Assembly (NCBI RefSeq): GCF_004365655.1
Contig: NZ_SOEO01000003.1
Location: forward strand, 62,001-126,000
Origin: Epilithonimonas xixisoli
GTDB taxonomy: Bacteria > Bacteroidota > Bacteroidia > Flavobacteriales > Weeksellaceae
Length of the DNA: 64,000 nt
Direction: 5' to 3'
Both the position numbers and the translations under genes were made by a program. Position 1 is the stretch's first letter; each line of letters opens with the position of its first letter. Below, in pieces: positions 16,691 to 25,843 of this stretch. The notes beneath the pieces were generated by a model, which worked only from the letters and a program-made list of their open reading frames with translations, was not told the DNA's origin and made no database searches.

Positions 16691-16810
16691 GACTTGCTGT
16701 TGGCAAATGGCTTCTGGCTGTTGGCTACAGATTTTTTCAAATCATTTATTAAAGTTAATCCGGCGAAAAGCCAATTGCTATTAGCAAAAAGCCAAACGCC
16801 TATTGCCCGT
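16691..16810. repeat. TTGGC/GCCAA inverted repeat region between rpsI and rpsB
   Basis: TGTTGGCAAATGGCTTCTGG in the first half and AAAAGCCAATTGC...AAAAAGCCAAACGCC in the second half are of opposite sense and can pair imperfectly. The same string type occurs at 14484 and 18011. It may separate the two ribosomal transcripts. Confidence 0.5.
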
Positions 16811-16896
16811 TACGTTTAGCATCCAAACTTTACTCCCATCTAAAGTAAAGTTGATTGCAGAAAAGCGGAAAGTAAACTAACAAAAAACAAGAAAAC

Positions 16897-17658
16897 ATGG
16901 CAAAAGCAAATGTAAAAGACCTTTTAGAGGCTGGCGTACACTTCGGTCACATGACTAGAAAGTGGAATCCAAATATGGCTCCATACATTTTCATGGAGAA
17001 AAACGGTATTCACATCGTAGATTTACATAAAACAGCTGTTAAATTGGACGAGGCTTGTGTAGCTTTGGAAAAATTAACTTCTGCAGGTAAAAAAGTTCTT
17101 TTCGTAGCAACTAAAAAGCAAGCGAAAGAAGTAGTAGCAAAACACGCTGCTGAACTTAACATGCCTTATATTACAGAAAGATGGCCAGGTGGTATGCTTA
17201 CAAACTTTGTAACTATCAGAAAAGCTGTGAAGAAAATGAACTCTATCGATAAAATGAAGAAAGACGGTACTTTCGAAACTTTATCTAAAAAAGAAAGATT
17301 ACAAGTTGATCGTCAAAGAGCAAATCTTGAGAAAAACTTAGGATCTATCTCAGACATGGTTCGTCTTCCTTCAGCTATTTTCGTAGTTGACATTATGAGA
17401 GAGCACATCGCAGTAACTGAAGCTAAAAAATTGGGTATCCCAGTTTTCGGTATCGTAGATACTAACTCAGATCCAAGAAAAGTGGATTTCGTAATCCCAG
17501 GAAATGATGATGCTTCAAAATCTATTGATATGTTGTTGAGCGTAGTTTCAGAATCTATCAAAGAAGGTTTATCTCAAAGAAAAGCAGACAAAGAAAAATC
17601 TAAAGAAGAAGGCGAAAAAGTTTCTGCAGACGCAGATGCTGATTTCGATGCTGAATAA
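16897..17658 (+). CDS. rpsB: 30S ribosomal protein S2
   Basis: 253 residues. Motifs: LLEAGVHFGHMTRKWNPNM, FVATKKQAKEV, ERWPGGMLTNF, and GIPVFGIVDTNSDP. The C-terminal 30 residues are an acidic/charged tail (ESIKEGLSQRKADKEK and an Asp/Ala end), longer than in many S2 proteins. Late-assembling small-subunit protein at the S1-binding site. The usual downstream partner tsf (elongation factor Ts) is absent: rpsB is followed at once by a terminator and a minus-strand gene. Confidence 0.97.
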   Translation: MAKANVKDLLEAGVHFGHMTRKWNPNMAPYIFMEKNGIHIVDLHKTAVKLDEACVALEKLTSAGKKVLFVATKKQAKEVVAKHAAELNMPYITERWPGGMLTNFVTIRKAVKKMNSIDKMKKDGTFETLSKKERLQVDRQRANLEKNLGSISDMVRLPSAIFVVDIMREHIAVTEAKKLGIPVFGIVDTNSDPRKVDFVIPGNDDASKSIDMLLSVVSESIKEGLSQRKADKEKSKEEGEKVSADADADFDAE

Positions 17659-17678
17659 TCAGATTTTATCTAAAATAG

Positions 17679-17709
17679 AAAAGCGGTTCAATTTATTTGA
17701 ATCGCTTTT
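17679..17709 (+). terminator. rpsB terminator
   Basis: AAAAGCGGTTCAA pairs with TTGAATCGCTTTT (one bulge/mismatch), followed by a T run. Confidence 0.88.
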
Positions 17710-17751
17710 TTTGTAATATTATTTGAACAATAATTGATTTTGAAATTATTT

Positions 17752-17890
17752 TGGGCAGCTATTTGACATTCGTCGAAATCAATCTATTGATTTTTTATGG
17801 CAGCTTTTCCGCCTTCCGTTCCCGCTTTTTTTGCCAAGGCTTTTCCCAATCCAAAAAAGAGCTCCACTCAAGTCGGGCTGCAGCTTCGCA
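17752..17890 (+). repeat. Two-arm intergenic repeat, copy C
   Basis: TGGGCAGCT start, a CCGCCTTCCGTTCCCGC arm ending in a T run, CCAATCC, then an AAAAAAGAGCTCCACTCAAG arm ending CGGGCTGCAG. Nearly the same as 35724-35857 and of the same plan as copies A and B. It follows rpsB. Confidence 0.78.
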
Positions 17891-17951
17891 AGATTGGACA
17901 TTTGGTTATAAATTCACGATTTGAATTTTATTGAAACTTAGACAAACAAAA

Positions 17952-17984
17952 AACCCTTCCAAAGTTTCAAACTCTGAAAGGGTT
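17952..17984. terminator. Recurring terminator hairpin, accA side
   Basis: AACCCTTCCAAAGTTT with AAACTCTGAAAGGGTT, an imperfect version of the perfect palindrome at 34474-34506. Lies downstream of minus-strand accA. Confidence 0.75.
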
Positions 17985-18010
17985 ATATTTTATTAGGTTT
18001 AAAGGTGTTA

Positions 18011-18044
18011 AGCTAAAAGCAAAAAGCGAATTGCCAAAAGCCAA
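18011..18044. repeat. GCCAAAAGCC short repeat after accA
   Basis: AAAAGCAAAAAGCGAATTGCC and CCAAAAGCCAAA directly abut the accA stop codon; same type as 14484 and 16691. Confidence 0.45.
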
Positions 18045-18045
18045 A

Positions 18046-19002
18046 TTACCCTTTGAATTCTCCCATCGCAATGAATTTCTCCTGACGGTCGTTTACCAAT
18101 TTCTCAGGCGCTTGCTTGGATAGTGATTTAATGTCTTTTAACAATACTTTCTTCACGTTCTCAAAAGTAGTCGCAGAATCATAATGTGCGCCTCCTAACG
18201 GTTCTGGAATAATGCCGTCAATTAATTCCTGTTTTAGCATATCATCAGAAGTCAGCTTCATCGTTGTTGCTGCAGTTTCTTTGTATTCCCAGCTTCTCCA
18301 AAGGATTGCCGAACAGTTTTCCGGAGAGATTACAGAATACCAAGTATTCTCCATCATATAAACTTTATTCCCAACACCAATTCCCAATGCGCCACCACTT
18401 GCACCTTCACCGATGATGATGGTGATAATTGGCACTTTTAGAGAGCACATTTCAAAGATGTTTCTAGCAATCGCCTCACCTTGTCCACGTTCCTCAGCTT
18501 CAAGACCTGGATAAGCGCCTGGTGTATCAATCAAAGTTACTACAGGAATGTTGAATTTCTCTGCCAATTTCATCAAACGCAAAGCCTTTCTGTAACCTTC
18601 AGGATTCGACATTCCGAAACGTCTGTGCTGACGTTCCTTTGTTGTTCTTCCTTTTTGAGTTCCTATCAACATTACCGTGTTTCCGCTGATGCTGGCAATT
18701 CCGCCAATCATCGCAGGATCATCACCAAAGTTTCTGTCACCGTGAAGTTCTACAAAACTTCCAGCGTCCGCCAAACCGTTGATGTAATCAAGCGTGTAAG
18801 GTCTGTCCGGATGTCTCGATAGCTGAACTTTTTGCCAAGGCGTCAGATTTCCGTATATTTTTTTCTTAGTTTCTTCTATTTTGGTTTTGATCTTTTTGCA
18901 GGATTCATCTACATCAATGCCGCTTTCTGTACCCAGTTGCACACATTTTTCGTACTGATCTATCAATTCCTTTACAGGTTGTTCAAATTCTAAATATTCC
19001 AT
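18046..19002 (-). CDS. accA: Acetyl-CoA carboxylase carboxyltransferase, alpha subunit
   Basis: 318 residues, the usual length. Part of the enzyme that makes malonyl-CoA for fatty acids; AccA pairs with AccD to move CO2 from carboxybiotin to acetyl-CoA. Seen: the N-terminal helical segment, [41 protein letters not shown] and [14 protein letters not shown] (oxyanion holes). accB and accC lie about 8 kb away in this window; accD is not in the window. Minus-strand TATTTTTG at 19024-19031 is a candidate -7 box. Confidence 0.96.
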   Translation of the reverse strand: MEYLEFEQPVKELIDQYEKCVQLGTESGIDVDESCKKIKTKIEETKKKIYGNLTPWQKVQLSRHPDRPYTLDYINGLADAGSFVELHGDRNFGDDPAMIGGIASISGNTVMLIGTQKGRTTKERQHRRFGMSNPEGYRKALRLMKLAEKFNIPVVTLIDTPGAYPGLEAEERGQGEAIARNIFEMCSLKVPIITIIIGEGASGGALGIGVGNKVYMMENTWYSVISPENCSAILWRSWEYKETAATTMKLTSDDMLKQELIDGIIPEPLGGAHYDSATTFENVKKVLLKDIKSLSKQAPEKLVNDRQEKFIAMGEFKG

Positions 19003-19023
19003 GTTTTGTTTGGATTAAACCCT

Positions 19024-19031
19024 CAAAAATA
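19024..19031 (-). promoter_or_regulatory. Candidate -7 box of accA
   Basis: Minus-strand TATTTTTG about 21 nt before the start codon. The -33 box is not evident. Confidence 0.4.
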
Positions 19032-19059
19032 ATGTTTTTTTTTGAATTGGATTTTATTT

Positions 19060-19226
19060 AATCGCAAAGGTTTAGTTTTAATTCCGATTATTTAGGGAGC
19101 AAAGTTTTTATCAATTAAAATTGACTTGAGGAAGCTTGAATTTTAACTCAGATCCTTCTTCATCGACAAGGTAGAAATCTTTGCTCACTTGAAAAATCAG
19201 TTTCTTCTTTAAATCTTTGCGTTTAA
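19060..19226. repeat. AACGCAAAGATTT nested palindromic element, copy 2
   Basis: ATCGCAAAGGTTT (19061) and AAATCTTTGCGTTTA (19211-19225) form the outer imperfect pair; GGGAGCAAAG (19095-19104) and CTTTGCTC (19178-19186) the inner one. Same plan as 5541-5692. It fills the gap between gltX and accA. Confidence 0.7.
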
Positions 19227-19230
19227 AATA

Positions 19231-20739
19231 TTAATTTATACTTATAGCTTTTTCTAGTCTTGCAAGCGTTTCTTCTTTCCCGATAATGTTCATAATGTCT
19301 GGAACATCGGGACCTTTCAGTTCGCCTACTAATGCAAGACGAAGTGGCATCATCACTTTTCCCATTCCCAAAGAATGCTCTTCTGCAAAATGATGAATCG
19401 CCTCTTTCAAAGTTTCAGAATCAAATTCTGAAGTTTCTAATTTCCCTGCGAAATCCTTCAAAATCGCTGAAGTTGTATCGTTCCAAGCTTTTTTCAATGC
19501 TTTTTCGTCGTAAGAAGTTGGCGCTTCGAAGAAGAATTTTCCATCGTTGTAAATATCAATCACAAAAGTTGCTCTTTCTTTCATCAATGAAACGATTTTC
19601 AATAATTTGTCATCAGAAAGATTTAAAGCTTTCACTTCCTCAACCTCTTTTAATAATTCTAAAACTTCTTCATTCGATTTTAGTTTCAAATATTCTTGAT
19701 TAAACCATTTTGCTTTCTGAGGGTCAAATCTTGCGCCTGCTTTATGAACTTTGTGAAGATCAAATTCTGCAATCATTTCGTCCATAGAAACAATTTCTCT
19801 GTCGTTTGCTGGTGTCCAACCCAACAAAGCTGTCATATTAATAAAAGCTTCTGGAAAATAACCAGATTCTTTGTAACCTTTCCAGATCTCATCACTTTCA
19901 GGATCTTTGAAGTTCATTGGGAAAACCGGAAATCCGAATTTGGCGCCGTCTCTTTTGCTTAATTTTCCTTTGCCTTCTGGTTTTAATATTAATGATAAAT
20001 GAGCGAATTCCGGAGCTTCCCAATTCATCGCTTCATAAAGCAAAACGTGCAATGGCATAGATGGCAACCATTCTTCACCACGGATCACGTGAGAAATTTT
20101 CATTTCGAAATCATCAACCACATTAGCGAAATGGTAAGTTGGCATTCCGTCATTTTTAATCAAAACCTTGTCGTCCAAAGTATTTGTATTCACAGAAAAA
20201 TTACCTCTAATGATGTCCTGAAGATTCAACGTTCTATCAACCGGCATTTTGAAACGAACGACGTAAGGAACTTTTGCATCCAACAATTTCTGAACTTCGT
20301 CTTGAGAAAGAGAAATACTATTTTTAAGTTGTTGTCTTGTCTGATGATTGTAAGAGAAAACATCGCCTTTGGCCTCGAAGTCTTTTCGGATCGCATCCAA
20401 TTCTTCTGGTGTATCAAAAGCTAAATAAGCATACTCTGTTTTCAGGATTTGCTCTTTGTATCTGTCGTAGATGTCGCGTCTTTCAGATTGTCTGTAAGGC
20501 GCGTAAGGCCCGCCAACTCTTGGGCTTTCGTCTGGAATGATACCGCACCATTCGAGAGAATTCATAATGTAATCTTCCGCACCTTCAACATATCTTGCCG
20601 TGTCTGTATCTTCGATTCTAAGGACAAACTCGCCACCTTGGTTTTTTGCGAAAAGGTAGTCATATAAAGCAGTTCGAACACCGCCTAAGTGTAAAGCTCC
20701 TGTTGGACTTGGCGCAAAACGCACTCTTACTTTTTTCAT
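19231..20739 (-). CDS. gltX: Glutamate--tRNA ligase
   Basis: About 502 residues from the ATG at 20737-20739 (a TTG at 20745 would add two). Class I synthetase: HIGH-like motif in FAPSPTGALHLGGVRTAL at the N terminus and the KMSKS-like KLSKRDGAKFG at about residue 255. It charges tRNA-Glu. HVIRGEEWLPSMPLH is the GluRS-specific segment. A minus-strand TAATTTTG box lies at 20835-20842, giving a leader of about 90 nt. Confidence 0.96.
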   Translation of the reverse strand: MKKVRVRFAPSPTGALHLGGVRTALYDYLFAKNQGGEFVLRIEDTDTARYVEGAEDYIMNSLEWCGIIPDESPRVGGPYAPYRQSERRDIYDRYKEQILKTEYAYLAFDTPEELDAIRKDFEAKGDVFSYNHQTRQQLKNSISLSQDEVQKLLDAKVPYVVRFKMPVDRTLNLQDIIRGNFSVNTNTLDDKVLIKNDGMPTYHFANVVDDFEMKISHVIRGEEWLPSMPLHVLLYEAMNWEAPEFAHLSLILKPEGKGKLSKRDGAKFGFPVFPMNFKDPESDEIWKGYKESGYFPEAFINMTALLGWTPANDREIVSMDEMIAEFDLHKVHKAGARFDPQKAKWFNQEYLKLKSNEEVLELLKEVEEVKALNLSDDKLLKIVSLMKERATFVIDIYNDGKFFFEAPTSYDEKALKKAWNDTTSAILKDFAGKLETSEFDSETLKEAIHHFAEEHSLGMGKVMMPLRLALVGELKGPDVPDIMNIIGKEETLARLEKAISIN

Positions 20740-20834
20740 AATCAAATATTTGTTTTTTCAGAAGTCATAAAAGATTATTATTGATAAATGATAAAATCTG
20801 CTTTATAACATTCTGATGTCTAAAAAATGTGGTG

Positions 20835-20842
20835 CAAAATTA
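20835..20842 (-). promoter_or_regulatory. Candidate -7 box of gltX
   Basis: Minus-strand TAATTTTG followed by GCACC, a common flavobacterial start context. No clear -33 box. Confidence 0.4.
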
Positions 20843-20870
20843 AGAAATTCTGAGCGTTTTGCCTTTTGAA

Positions 20871-20902
20871 TTTGGTTAATCTTTTCCGAAATAGTACTTT
20901 TG
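20871..20902 (+). promoter_or_regulatory. Two-box flavobacterial promoter of the cupin gene
   Basis: TTTG (20871-20874), 20-nt spacer, TACTTTTG (20895-20902): both boxes match the Bacteroidetes consensus. Transcription from about 20909 decides the cupin start in favour of the ATG at 20921. Confidence 0.75.
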
Positions 20903-20920
20903 CTTATTAAAATAAGAGTT

Positions 20921-21265
20921 ATGTTAGAAATTGGCGAAAGACCTTGGGGAACTTATTTTGTTTTGGCAGATGAACCTCATTACAAGCTGAAGAGAATTAT
21001 CGTGAATCCAGGTGGGAAATTGTCTTACCAGTTTCACCATCACCGTCAGGAGTTCTGGACAATTGTAGAAGGAAACGCTGTTGTGATTTTGGACGAAAAG
21101 GAAATTCAACTTGCTTACGGCGAAAGTATCTTCATCCCGCAAGGCGCGAAACACAGAATCATGAATCTTACAGACAAGCCTGTTGTTTTTGTAGAAGTAC
21201 AGACTGGGACTTACTTTGGTGAGGATGATATTGTGAGATTGGATGATGAATATGATAGAGAGTAA
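20921..21265 (+). CDS. Mannose-6-phosphate isomerase-type cupin protein
   Basis: About 114 residues from the ATG at 20921; an earlier start at 20900 lies upstream of the predicted transcription start. Single cupin domain like the C-terminal half of bifunctional ManC/GMP enzymes: ERPWGTYFVL, LSYQFHHHRQEFWTIVEG with the metal-binding His/Glu set, and IPQGAKHRIMN. It may isomerise or epimerise a sugar phosphate or act as a stand-alone phosphomannose isomerase. It lies next to the glycosyltransferase cluster, with which it is convergent, which suits sugar-nucleotide supply (inference). Confidence 0.82.
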   Translation: MLEIGERPWGTYFVLADEPHYKLKRIIVNPGGKLSYQFHHHRQEFWTIVEGNAVVILDEKEIQLAYGESIFIPQGAKHRIMNLTDKPVVFVEVQTGTYFGEDDIVRLDDEYDRE

Positions 21266-21271
21266 ATTTTA

Positions 21272-22417
21272 TCACATTAATATTGATTTCCAAGATTGCG
21301 CTATTTTATCTTCCATAAAATGTTCTTTAAAATAGGTTTTGCTTTGATTTTTTATTAAATCATAAAATTCTTGATTCGATAATACTATTTCAATATTTGA
21401 TGCAAATTCTAGAGGGTTATCTGCCGTTATACATCCATTAGCATTTTTATCAAGAAAACCATCTACTGTTTTAGTCGTTCCAATCACAGGTAAACCATAG
21501 GATAAAGCCTCTACAACTTTAATTTTGATACCTGTACCTTCTAGCATAGGGCAAAGAGCAACTTTTGAATTGTAATATAAGCCATCAAGATCTTCAGCAT
21601 AAATAATTTTATCAAGATTTTCAAAATCTGGGATGTGATTACAAATCCTACCTATCACACAAATTTTTGTTTTAATTTTAATCAATGGAAACACTGTCTC
21701 AAAAAACCATTTTAGTGCTTTGATATTGAATGGGTTATCGGAGCCAACGAATATAAGGTCATACTTTTTCTCGGAAAACTTTAAAGTTTCATTTTCTGTT
21801 TTGTCTGGAAAGCCCGGCGGGATATTAATAACTTTTTTTCCAAGAAAACTTTTAAAAATAAAATATTCATCAATGGAAATGGTAACAATGTGATTAAAAA
21901 ATGATAAGTTTTTAATTTCCTCGCCAAATTTTTCGCCTATATCTATTTTGGGATTATTGTAGAAGTTGTTAAGCGTCATCCAATCGTGAGTATCTATAAT
22001 AAGCTTGGATTGTTTTGCTATTGTATTATGGACGAGTGGAGCCCAAGTTTCGTAATTAACAAAAATTAGATCATATTTTTTTTGTGAAAGAATTTTCTCA
22101 AAAGAATCGATAGTATAACTACTGAGGAAACCATTGTATTTAAATGGTTTATTAATTTTTTTTTTGAATTTATATTTCAAATAAACTAGGATATTTTTCT
22201 TATTCGGTTTTTTTGAAATTAAAAATAATGTATTCACAACATTTTTATCAAAATATTCCTTGTCCGACATTTCTTGGTAAACATCCTTAGAACCTACCAG
22301 GTCAATTTCATAACCTATTTTTTTTAGGATGTTAAGCGTGGAAAATGCTCTTTTGACATTGCCCGCCCTGTTTGAGAAGGGATTTTCGGGGAAGAAGAAT
22401 ATTGCTTTTTTTATCAT
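21272..22417 (-). CDS. Glycosyltransferase, GT-B (GT4-like)
   Basis: 381 residues. N-terminal FPENPFSNRAGNVKRA loop, central DLIFVGSDNPFNIKALKWFF and the C-terminal MLEGTGIKIKVVEALSYGLPVIGT, the sugar-nucleotide site of GT4-like enzymes that cuts with the typical E-x7-E pattern only in part. Probably builds surface polysaccharide or LPS in the cytoplasm. Last of three genes in a tight minus-strand operon (12 nt after the preceding gene). The DNA is visibly AT-rich. Acceptor and sugar unknown. Confidence 0.8.
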   Translation of the reverse strand: MIKKAIFFFPENPFSNRAGNVKRAFSTLNILKKIGYEIDLVGSKDVYQEMSDKEYFDKNVVNTLFLISKKPNKKNILVYLKYKFKKKINKPFKYNGFLSSYTIDSFEKILSQKKYDLIFVNYETWAPLVHNTIAKQSKLIIDTHDWMTLNNFYNNPKIDIGEKFGEEIKNLSFFNHIVTISIDEYFIFKSFLGKKVINIPPGFPDKTENETLKFSEKKYDLIFVGSDNPFNIKALKWFFETVFPLIKIKTKICVIGRICNHIPDFENLDKIIYAEDLDGLYYNSKVALCPMLEGTGIKIKVVEALSYGLPVIGTTKTVDGFLDKNANGCITADNPLEFASNIEIVLSNQEFYDLIKNQSKTYFKEHFMEDKIAQSWKSILM

Positions 22418-22429
22418 TTGCTTCGTAGT

Positions 22430-23719
22430 TTATTCCCAAAAATACTTCCTGTTTTTTCCTGTAATTTTGTTTTGGAAATTTTTAAAACCTTCTTTCAGTT
22501 TTATTGATGACAGACTTCGGAGTTTATCAATTTTCTTTTGAAGGATTTCATTTTCAAATTGCATAAGTTGTACTTCTTGAGAAGCAGAACTTGATTTGAA
22601 TGGTAAAATTTCCTTATGAATTACATGTAATCTTTTCTTTATTTGATTTCCAATTTTTTCTGGACTCAATTCTTTGCGTACGTCAGCTTTACCGCGTTCG
22701 GCAATTATTTCAGAACTTTTGGGATTTTCAAAAATGTATTTCATCAGTTCCGATGCATGAGCAATGTCAGGATCAGCCCACAGATTTTTATCATTGCTTC
22801 CATAGTAAATCTCACCAGTAGAGATGAGATTGTACTTTACAAGAAAACTATTGTTAATATTCATAAACTCCGCATTTGCAGAGAATGCCGTTGCAACTAC
22901 TGGTTTTCCAAAAAACATAGCTTCCGCCATAGTGAGTCCAAATCCTTCTGAGCGGTGGAGCGAGACAAAACAGTCACAAATATTGATTAATCCTTGAAGT
23001 TTTTTAGTTTCTAGAATTTCTTCAATTAGGATGATGCTTTTATTATCAGCAATTCGTGAAAGTAGTTTTGATTTTTCGGTTGGAAACTTTGTTGATATTG
23101 AGGTTTTAATGACCAACAGGGTTTTAGTATCGTTTTTTCCAAACGCTTTTTCGTATGCTTCAATCGTTGCAAATGGATTTTTTCTTTCGATATTACTGTG
23201 ATAATCAAACATTGTTAGAAAAACAAATTTCTCCTCCGATAAGTCAAATTCCGAACGTCTAAACTCCGATTCTTCCATCGCAATAGAATGCATCACTTTC
23301 AAAGTAGGGAGCGTAGAATCCTTGGAGATTGCCTCAGCGCAGAAATTACTTGGTACCCAGATTTCATCAAGGATTTTGAAAAACGGTTTTGCTTCCTCAG
23401 GCAAAGAATCCAGCTCCCAAGCCCAGAAACCAATGTTGTACTTCCCTTCGAAATAAGATTTGTTTTTATCACTAAAGAAATTATTAAGATTGTCAAAATT
23501 AACCTGAATTAAATTAACATTGTAAGGGTTTTCCTCAGTAAGATTGGCTATGTGATGATTGCCAGATTTTATTTCCTTCAGCAAAGAAAAATTGACATCA
23601 TTTACAACAAAAGGAATATTGGCCGTTTTTACAGCATTTATATTAGCCCGAACTGCCACACCAAGTCCAAAGTCTTTGTTAATGTAACCGGAAATATTGA
23701 TTCCAAATTTTTCTTCCAT
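22430..23719 (-). CDS. Glycosyltransferase, GT4 family
   Basis: 429 residues. N-terminal GYINKDFGLGVAVRANINA, a WELDSLP segment typical of this subgroup, and the C-terminal HRSEGFGLTMAEAMFFGKPVVAT with the E-F-G-L-x3-E donor-binding motif. The last 50 residues form a likely coiled coil (QLMQFENEILQKKIDKLRS). Middle gene of the minus-strand operon: it begins 2 nt after its upstream neighbour. Confidence 0.87.
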   Translation of the reverse strand: MEEKFGINISGYINKDFGLGVAVRANINAVKTANIPFVVNDVNFSLLKEIKSGNHHIANLTEENPYNVNLIQVNFDNLNNFFSDKNKSYFEGKYNIGFWAWELDSLPEEAKPFFKILDEIWVPSNFCAEAISKDSTLPTLKVMHSIAMEESEFRRSEFDLSEEKFVFLTMFDYHSNIERKNPFATIEAYEKAFGKNDTKTLLVIKTSISTKFPTEKSKLLSRIADNKSIILIEEILETKKLQGLINICDCFVSLHRSEGFGLTMAEAMFFGKPVVATAFSANAEFMNINNSFLVKYNLISTGEIYYGSNDKNLWADPDIAHASELMKYIFENPKSSEIIAERGKADVRKELSPEKIGNQIKKRLHVIHKEILPFKSSSASQEVQLMQFENEILQKKIDKLRSLSSIKLKEGFKNFQNKITGKNRKYFWE

Positions 23720-23721
23720 AA

Positions 23722-24747
23722 TTATTTTGGTAACTTTATTTCTTCAAAAGGAGGAATGTCTAAGACATAATTCAACCAGTTGGTGAAAGAATATTTTTGT
23801 TTTAATTTCTCATTTACTTTAGAATAAGGCTTTTTCATAAAATCTAAAAGTTCATCTGTAGTAGAAGATGTTGTATCCCAAATGAATATATTTTCCGGTT
23901 TATAGAAGTCATATTTTTTGATTTCGGAATTTGTAGTAATTAGTTTTTTGTCATAGTATAAAGCTTCAAACGTTCTAAAAGATAATCCTTTATGAGCAGT
24001 GTTTAAGAAATCAACCACAATTTTGCTCTGCTTTAAAAAACTAATGTTTTCTTCATAGGACAGATGCTTGAAAATATATTCTACATCATCATTTGGAAAT
24101 TCTTTTGCCAAATGTACTGGTTGGCAGTAAATCATAATCTTGGGGACAAAATGATGAGCGGTTAAAAAATTAGTAAAATCAATAATACTTTGCATTCTTT
24201 TTCTTACGAAACTACCTACAAAATAGACATCATAAATTTCTTCATTTTGTGACGCGTCTTTGTCATAATCAAAATAAAAATTAGTCAGGGGAAGAAGAAC
24301 TTTATCTTTCGATGAAATGTCGTTCTCATCAAAAACAAAAAATCGGTCGAAGTATTTTATTGTTGCGTGTACAGCTGGAAAACGATGCAAACCATCCCAC
24401 TGATATCCCACCAGTTTATTAGATTTTTTTTTAATTTTTTTGATAACCTCAATAGGATAAATATCTGGGCGAATCAACAAAGCATAATCCGCTTTTTCAA
24501 TACTATTCAGCTTTGAATTGATTTCAGAGGCATATTTTTTAAATTTTAGTCTCGTTTTGTATCCCTTGTCGTTCAAAAATGTTTTTCTGAGAAAGTTATA
24601 AAATTTGTCAAAAAAACTCGGATATTTGAAGTCGTGATCTACATAGCTGATATCAACAACAGTAAAACCAAGTTGCGTAAGATTTTTTTCCAGATTCTTG
24701 TAGAAACTGAAACTCTTTGGAAGACCTATAATGATGGTTTTACTCAT
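23722..24747 (-). CDS. CgeB-like/glycosyltransferase-like protein
   Basis: About 341 residues from the ATG at 24745-24747 (MSKTIIIGLPK). A frame open to 24891 would run across the divergent gene and is rejected. Resembles CgeB/GT-B-type proteins: YFVGSFVRKRMQSI in the middle and GLSFRTFEALYYDKKLITT, with the conserved Arg-Thr-Phe-Glu, near the C terminus. The role in glycan synthesis is inferred from this motif and the operon. First gene of the three-gene minus-strand operon; only 22 nt separate it from the divergent glycosyltransferase. Confidence 0.72.
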   Translation of the reverse strand: MSKTIIIGLPKSFSFYKNLEKNLTQLGFTVVDISYVDHDFKYPSFFDKFYNFLRKTFLNDKGYKTRLKFKKYASEINSKLNSIEKADYALLIRPDIYPIEVIKKIKKKSNKLVGYQWDGLHRFPAVHATIKYFDRFFVFDENDISSKDKVLLPLTNFYFDYDKDASQNEEIYDVYFVGSFVRKRMQSIIDFTNFLTAHHFVPKIMIYCQPVHLAKEFPNDDVEYIFKHLSYEENISFLKQSKIVVDFLNTAHKGLSFRTFEALYYDKKLITTNSEIKKYDFYKPENIFIWDTTSSTTDELLDFMKKPYSKVNEKLKQKYSFTNWLNYVLDIPPFEEIKLPK

Positions 24748-24769
24748 AGATAAATGAAATAACAAAAGT

Positions 24770-25843
24770 ATGAAAAATAATATTCTCATTGATGCGGAAC
24801 GGACGAGATATCTTTCTGGCATTTCTGTGGTTTGCAGAAATCTCCTTAAAGGTCTCAGTGAAATACCCGAAAGAAAATTCAACTTTACCATTTATGCAGA
24901 TATCAAGAAGTTTGGGTCACAAAAAAGAATGATTTTTAAACCGTGGAAATTTTGGCACAAGCTTTTCCACAGCAATTTAAACTCTTTTGACATCGTTCAC
25001 ATTTTTCATCAATCTAGTGATTACTTTCCTACAAAATTCAATGGTAAGAAAATTCTCACTGTTCATGATCTTAATTTTTTGCATGAAAATATTTCAGAAT
25101 CAAAGAAGAACAGGATTTTAAAAAAAGTCACTAATAATCTTAAAGAAACAGATCACATCGTCTGTATTTCCAATTTTGTGAAGCAAGATTTTGAAAAGAA
25201 TCAACATCTATTTGATCTGAAAAAACTGAAATCTATCGAAGTCATTCATAATGGAATCAGCTTTCCAGAGGATAAAGATTATAATTTGAACAGTTTCCCA
25301 TTTCTGGATCAAAAAAAATATCTGATTAATATTGGCGTTTTATTTCCCAAAAAAAATCAACTGACATTAATTAAAATGCTGATTTTTACAGAATTGCATT
25401 TGGTGCTTGTAACATCCGAAAGTAAAAGCGATTACGAAGAGCAAATTCTTTCTGAGATCAAAGATTTGAATTTAGAAGATAGAGTTCATATTTTGAAATG
25501 CATTTCTGATAACGATAAATATGCGCTTCTTAAAAACTGTGAAGGTCTTTGCCAGCCGTCCTTGGCAGAGGGTTTTGGTATTCCGCCAATTGAAGCGATG
25601 TATTTTGGTAAACCCGTTTTTTTATCAACTTTTACCAGTCTTCCAGAAGTAGGAGGGAAGTATGCTTTTTACTTTCAAAACTTTGAAGCAAAAGAAATGG
25701 CGCAAACCGTCATCAGTGGTTTGGAAAAATATAAAACCCAACCAGAACTGAAAAATCAGTTGACAGATTGGGCTTTACAATTCGATTATAAAGTGATGGC
25801 AAATCAATACCACAACTTGTATCAAAGGATTTTGAATGATTAA
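24770..25843 (+). CDS. Glycosyltransferase, GT4 family
   Basis: 357 residues. N-terminal [16 protein letters not shown] loop, [20 protein letters not shown], and the C-terminal [24 protein letters not shown] with the EGFGxPxxE donor site. Belongs to the mannosyltransferase-like GT4 group. Divergent from the three-gene glycosyltransferase operon and almost surely part of the same pathway. Its 3' end overlaps that of rocD by 4 nt. No promoter boxes fit in the 22-nt gap, so its promoter must lie within the neighbouring gene. Confidence 0.88.
   Translation: MKNNILIDAERTRYLSGISVVCRNLLKGLSEIPERKFNFTIYADIKKFGSQKRMIFKPWKFWHKLFHSNLNSFDIVHIFHQSSDYFPTKFNGKKILTVHDLNFLHENISESKKNRILKKVTNNLKETDHIVCISNFVKQDFEKNQHLFDLKKLKSIEVIHNGISFPEDKDYNLNSFPFLDQKKYLINIGVLFPKKNQLTLIKMLIFTELHLVLVTSESKSDYEEQILSEIKDLNLEDRVHILKCISDNDKYALLKNCEGLCQPSLAEGFGIPPIEAMYFGKPVFLSTFTSLPEVGGKYAFYFQNFEAKEMAQTVISGLEKYKTQPELKNQLTDWALQFDYKVMANQYHNLYQRILND

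Noticed and set aside
24748-24891. N-terminal extension of the CgeB-like gene
   Set aside because: It would overlap the divergent glycosyltransferase start; the ATG at 24747 gives a typical beginning.
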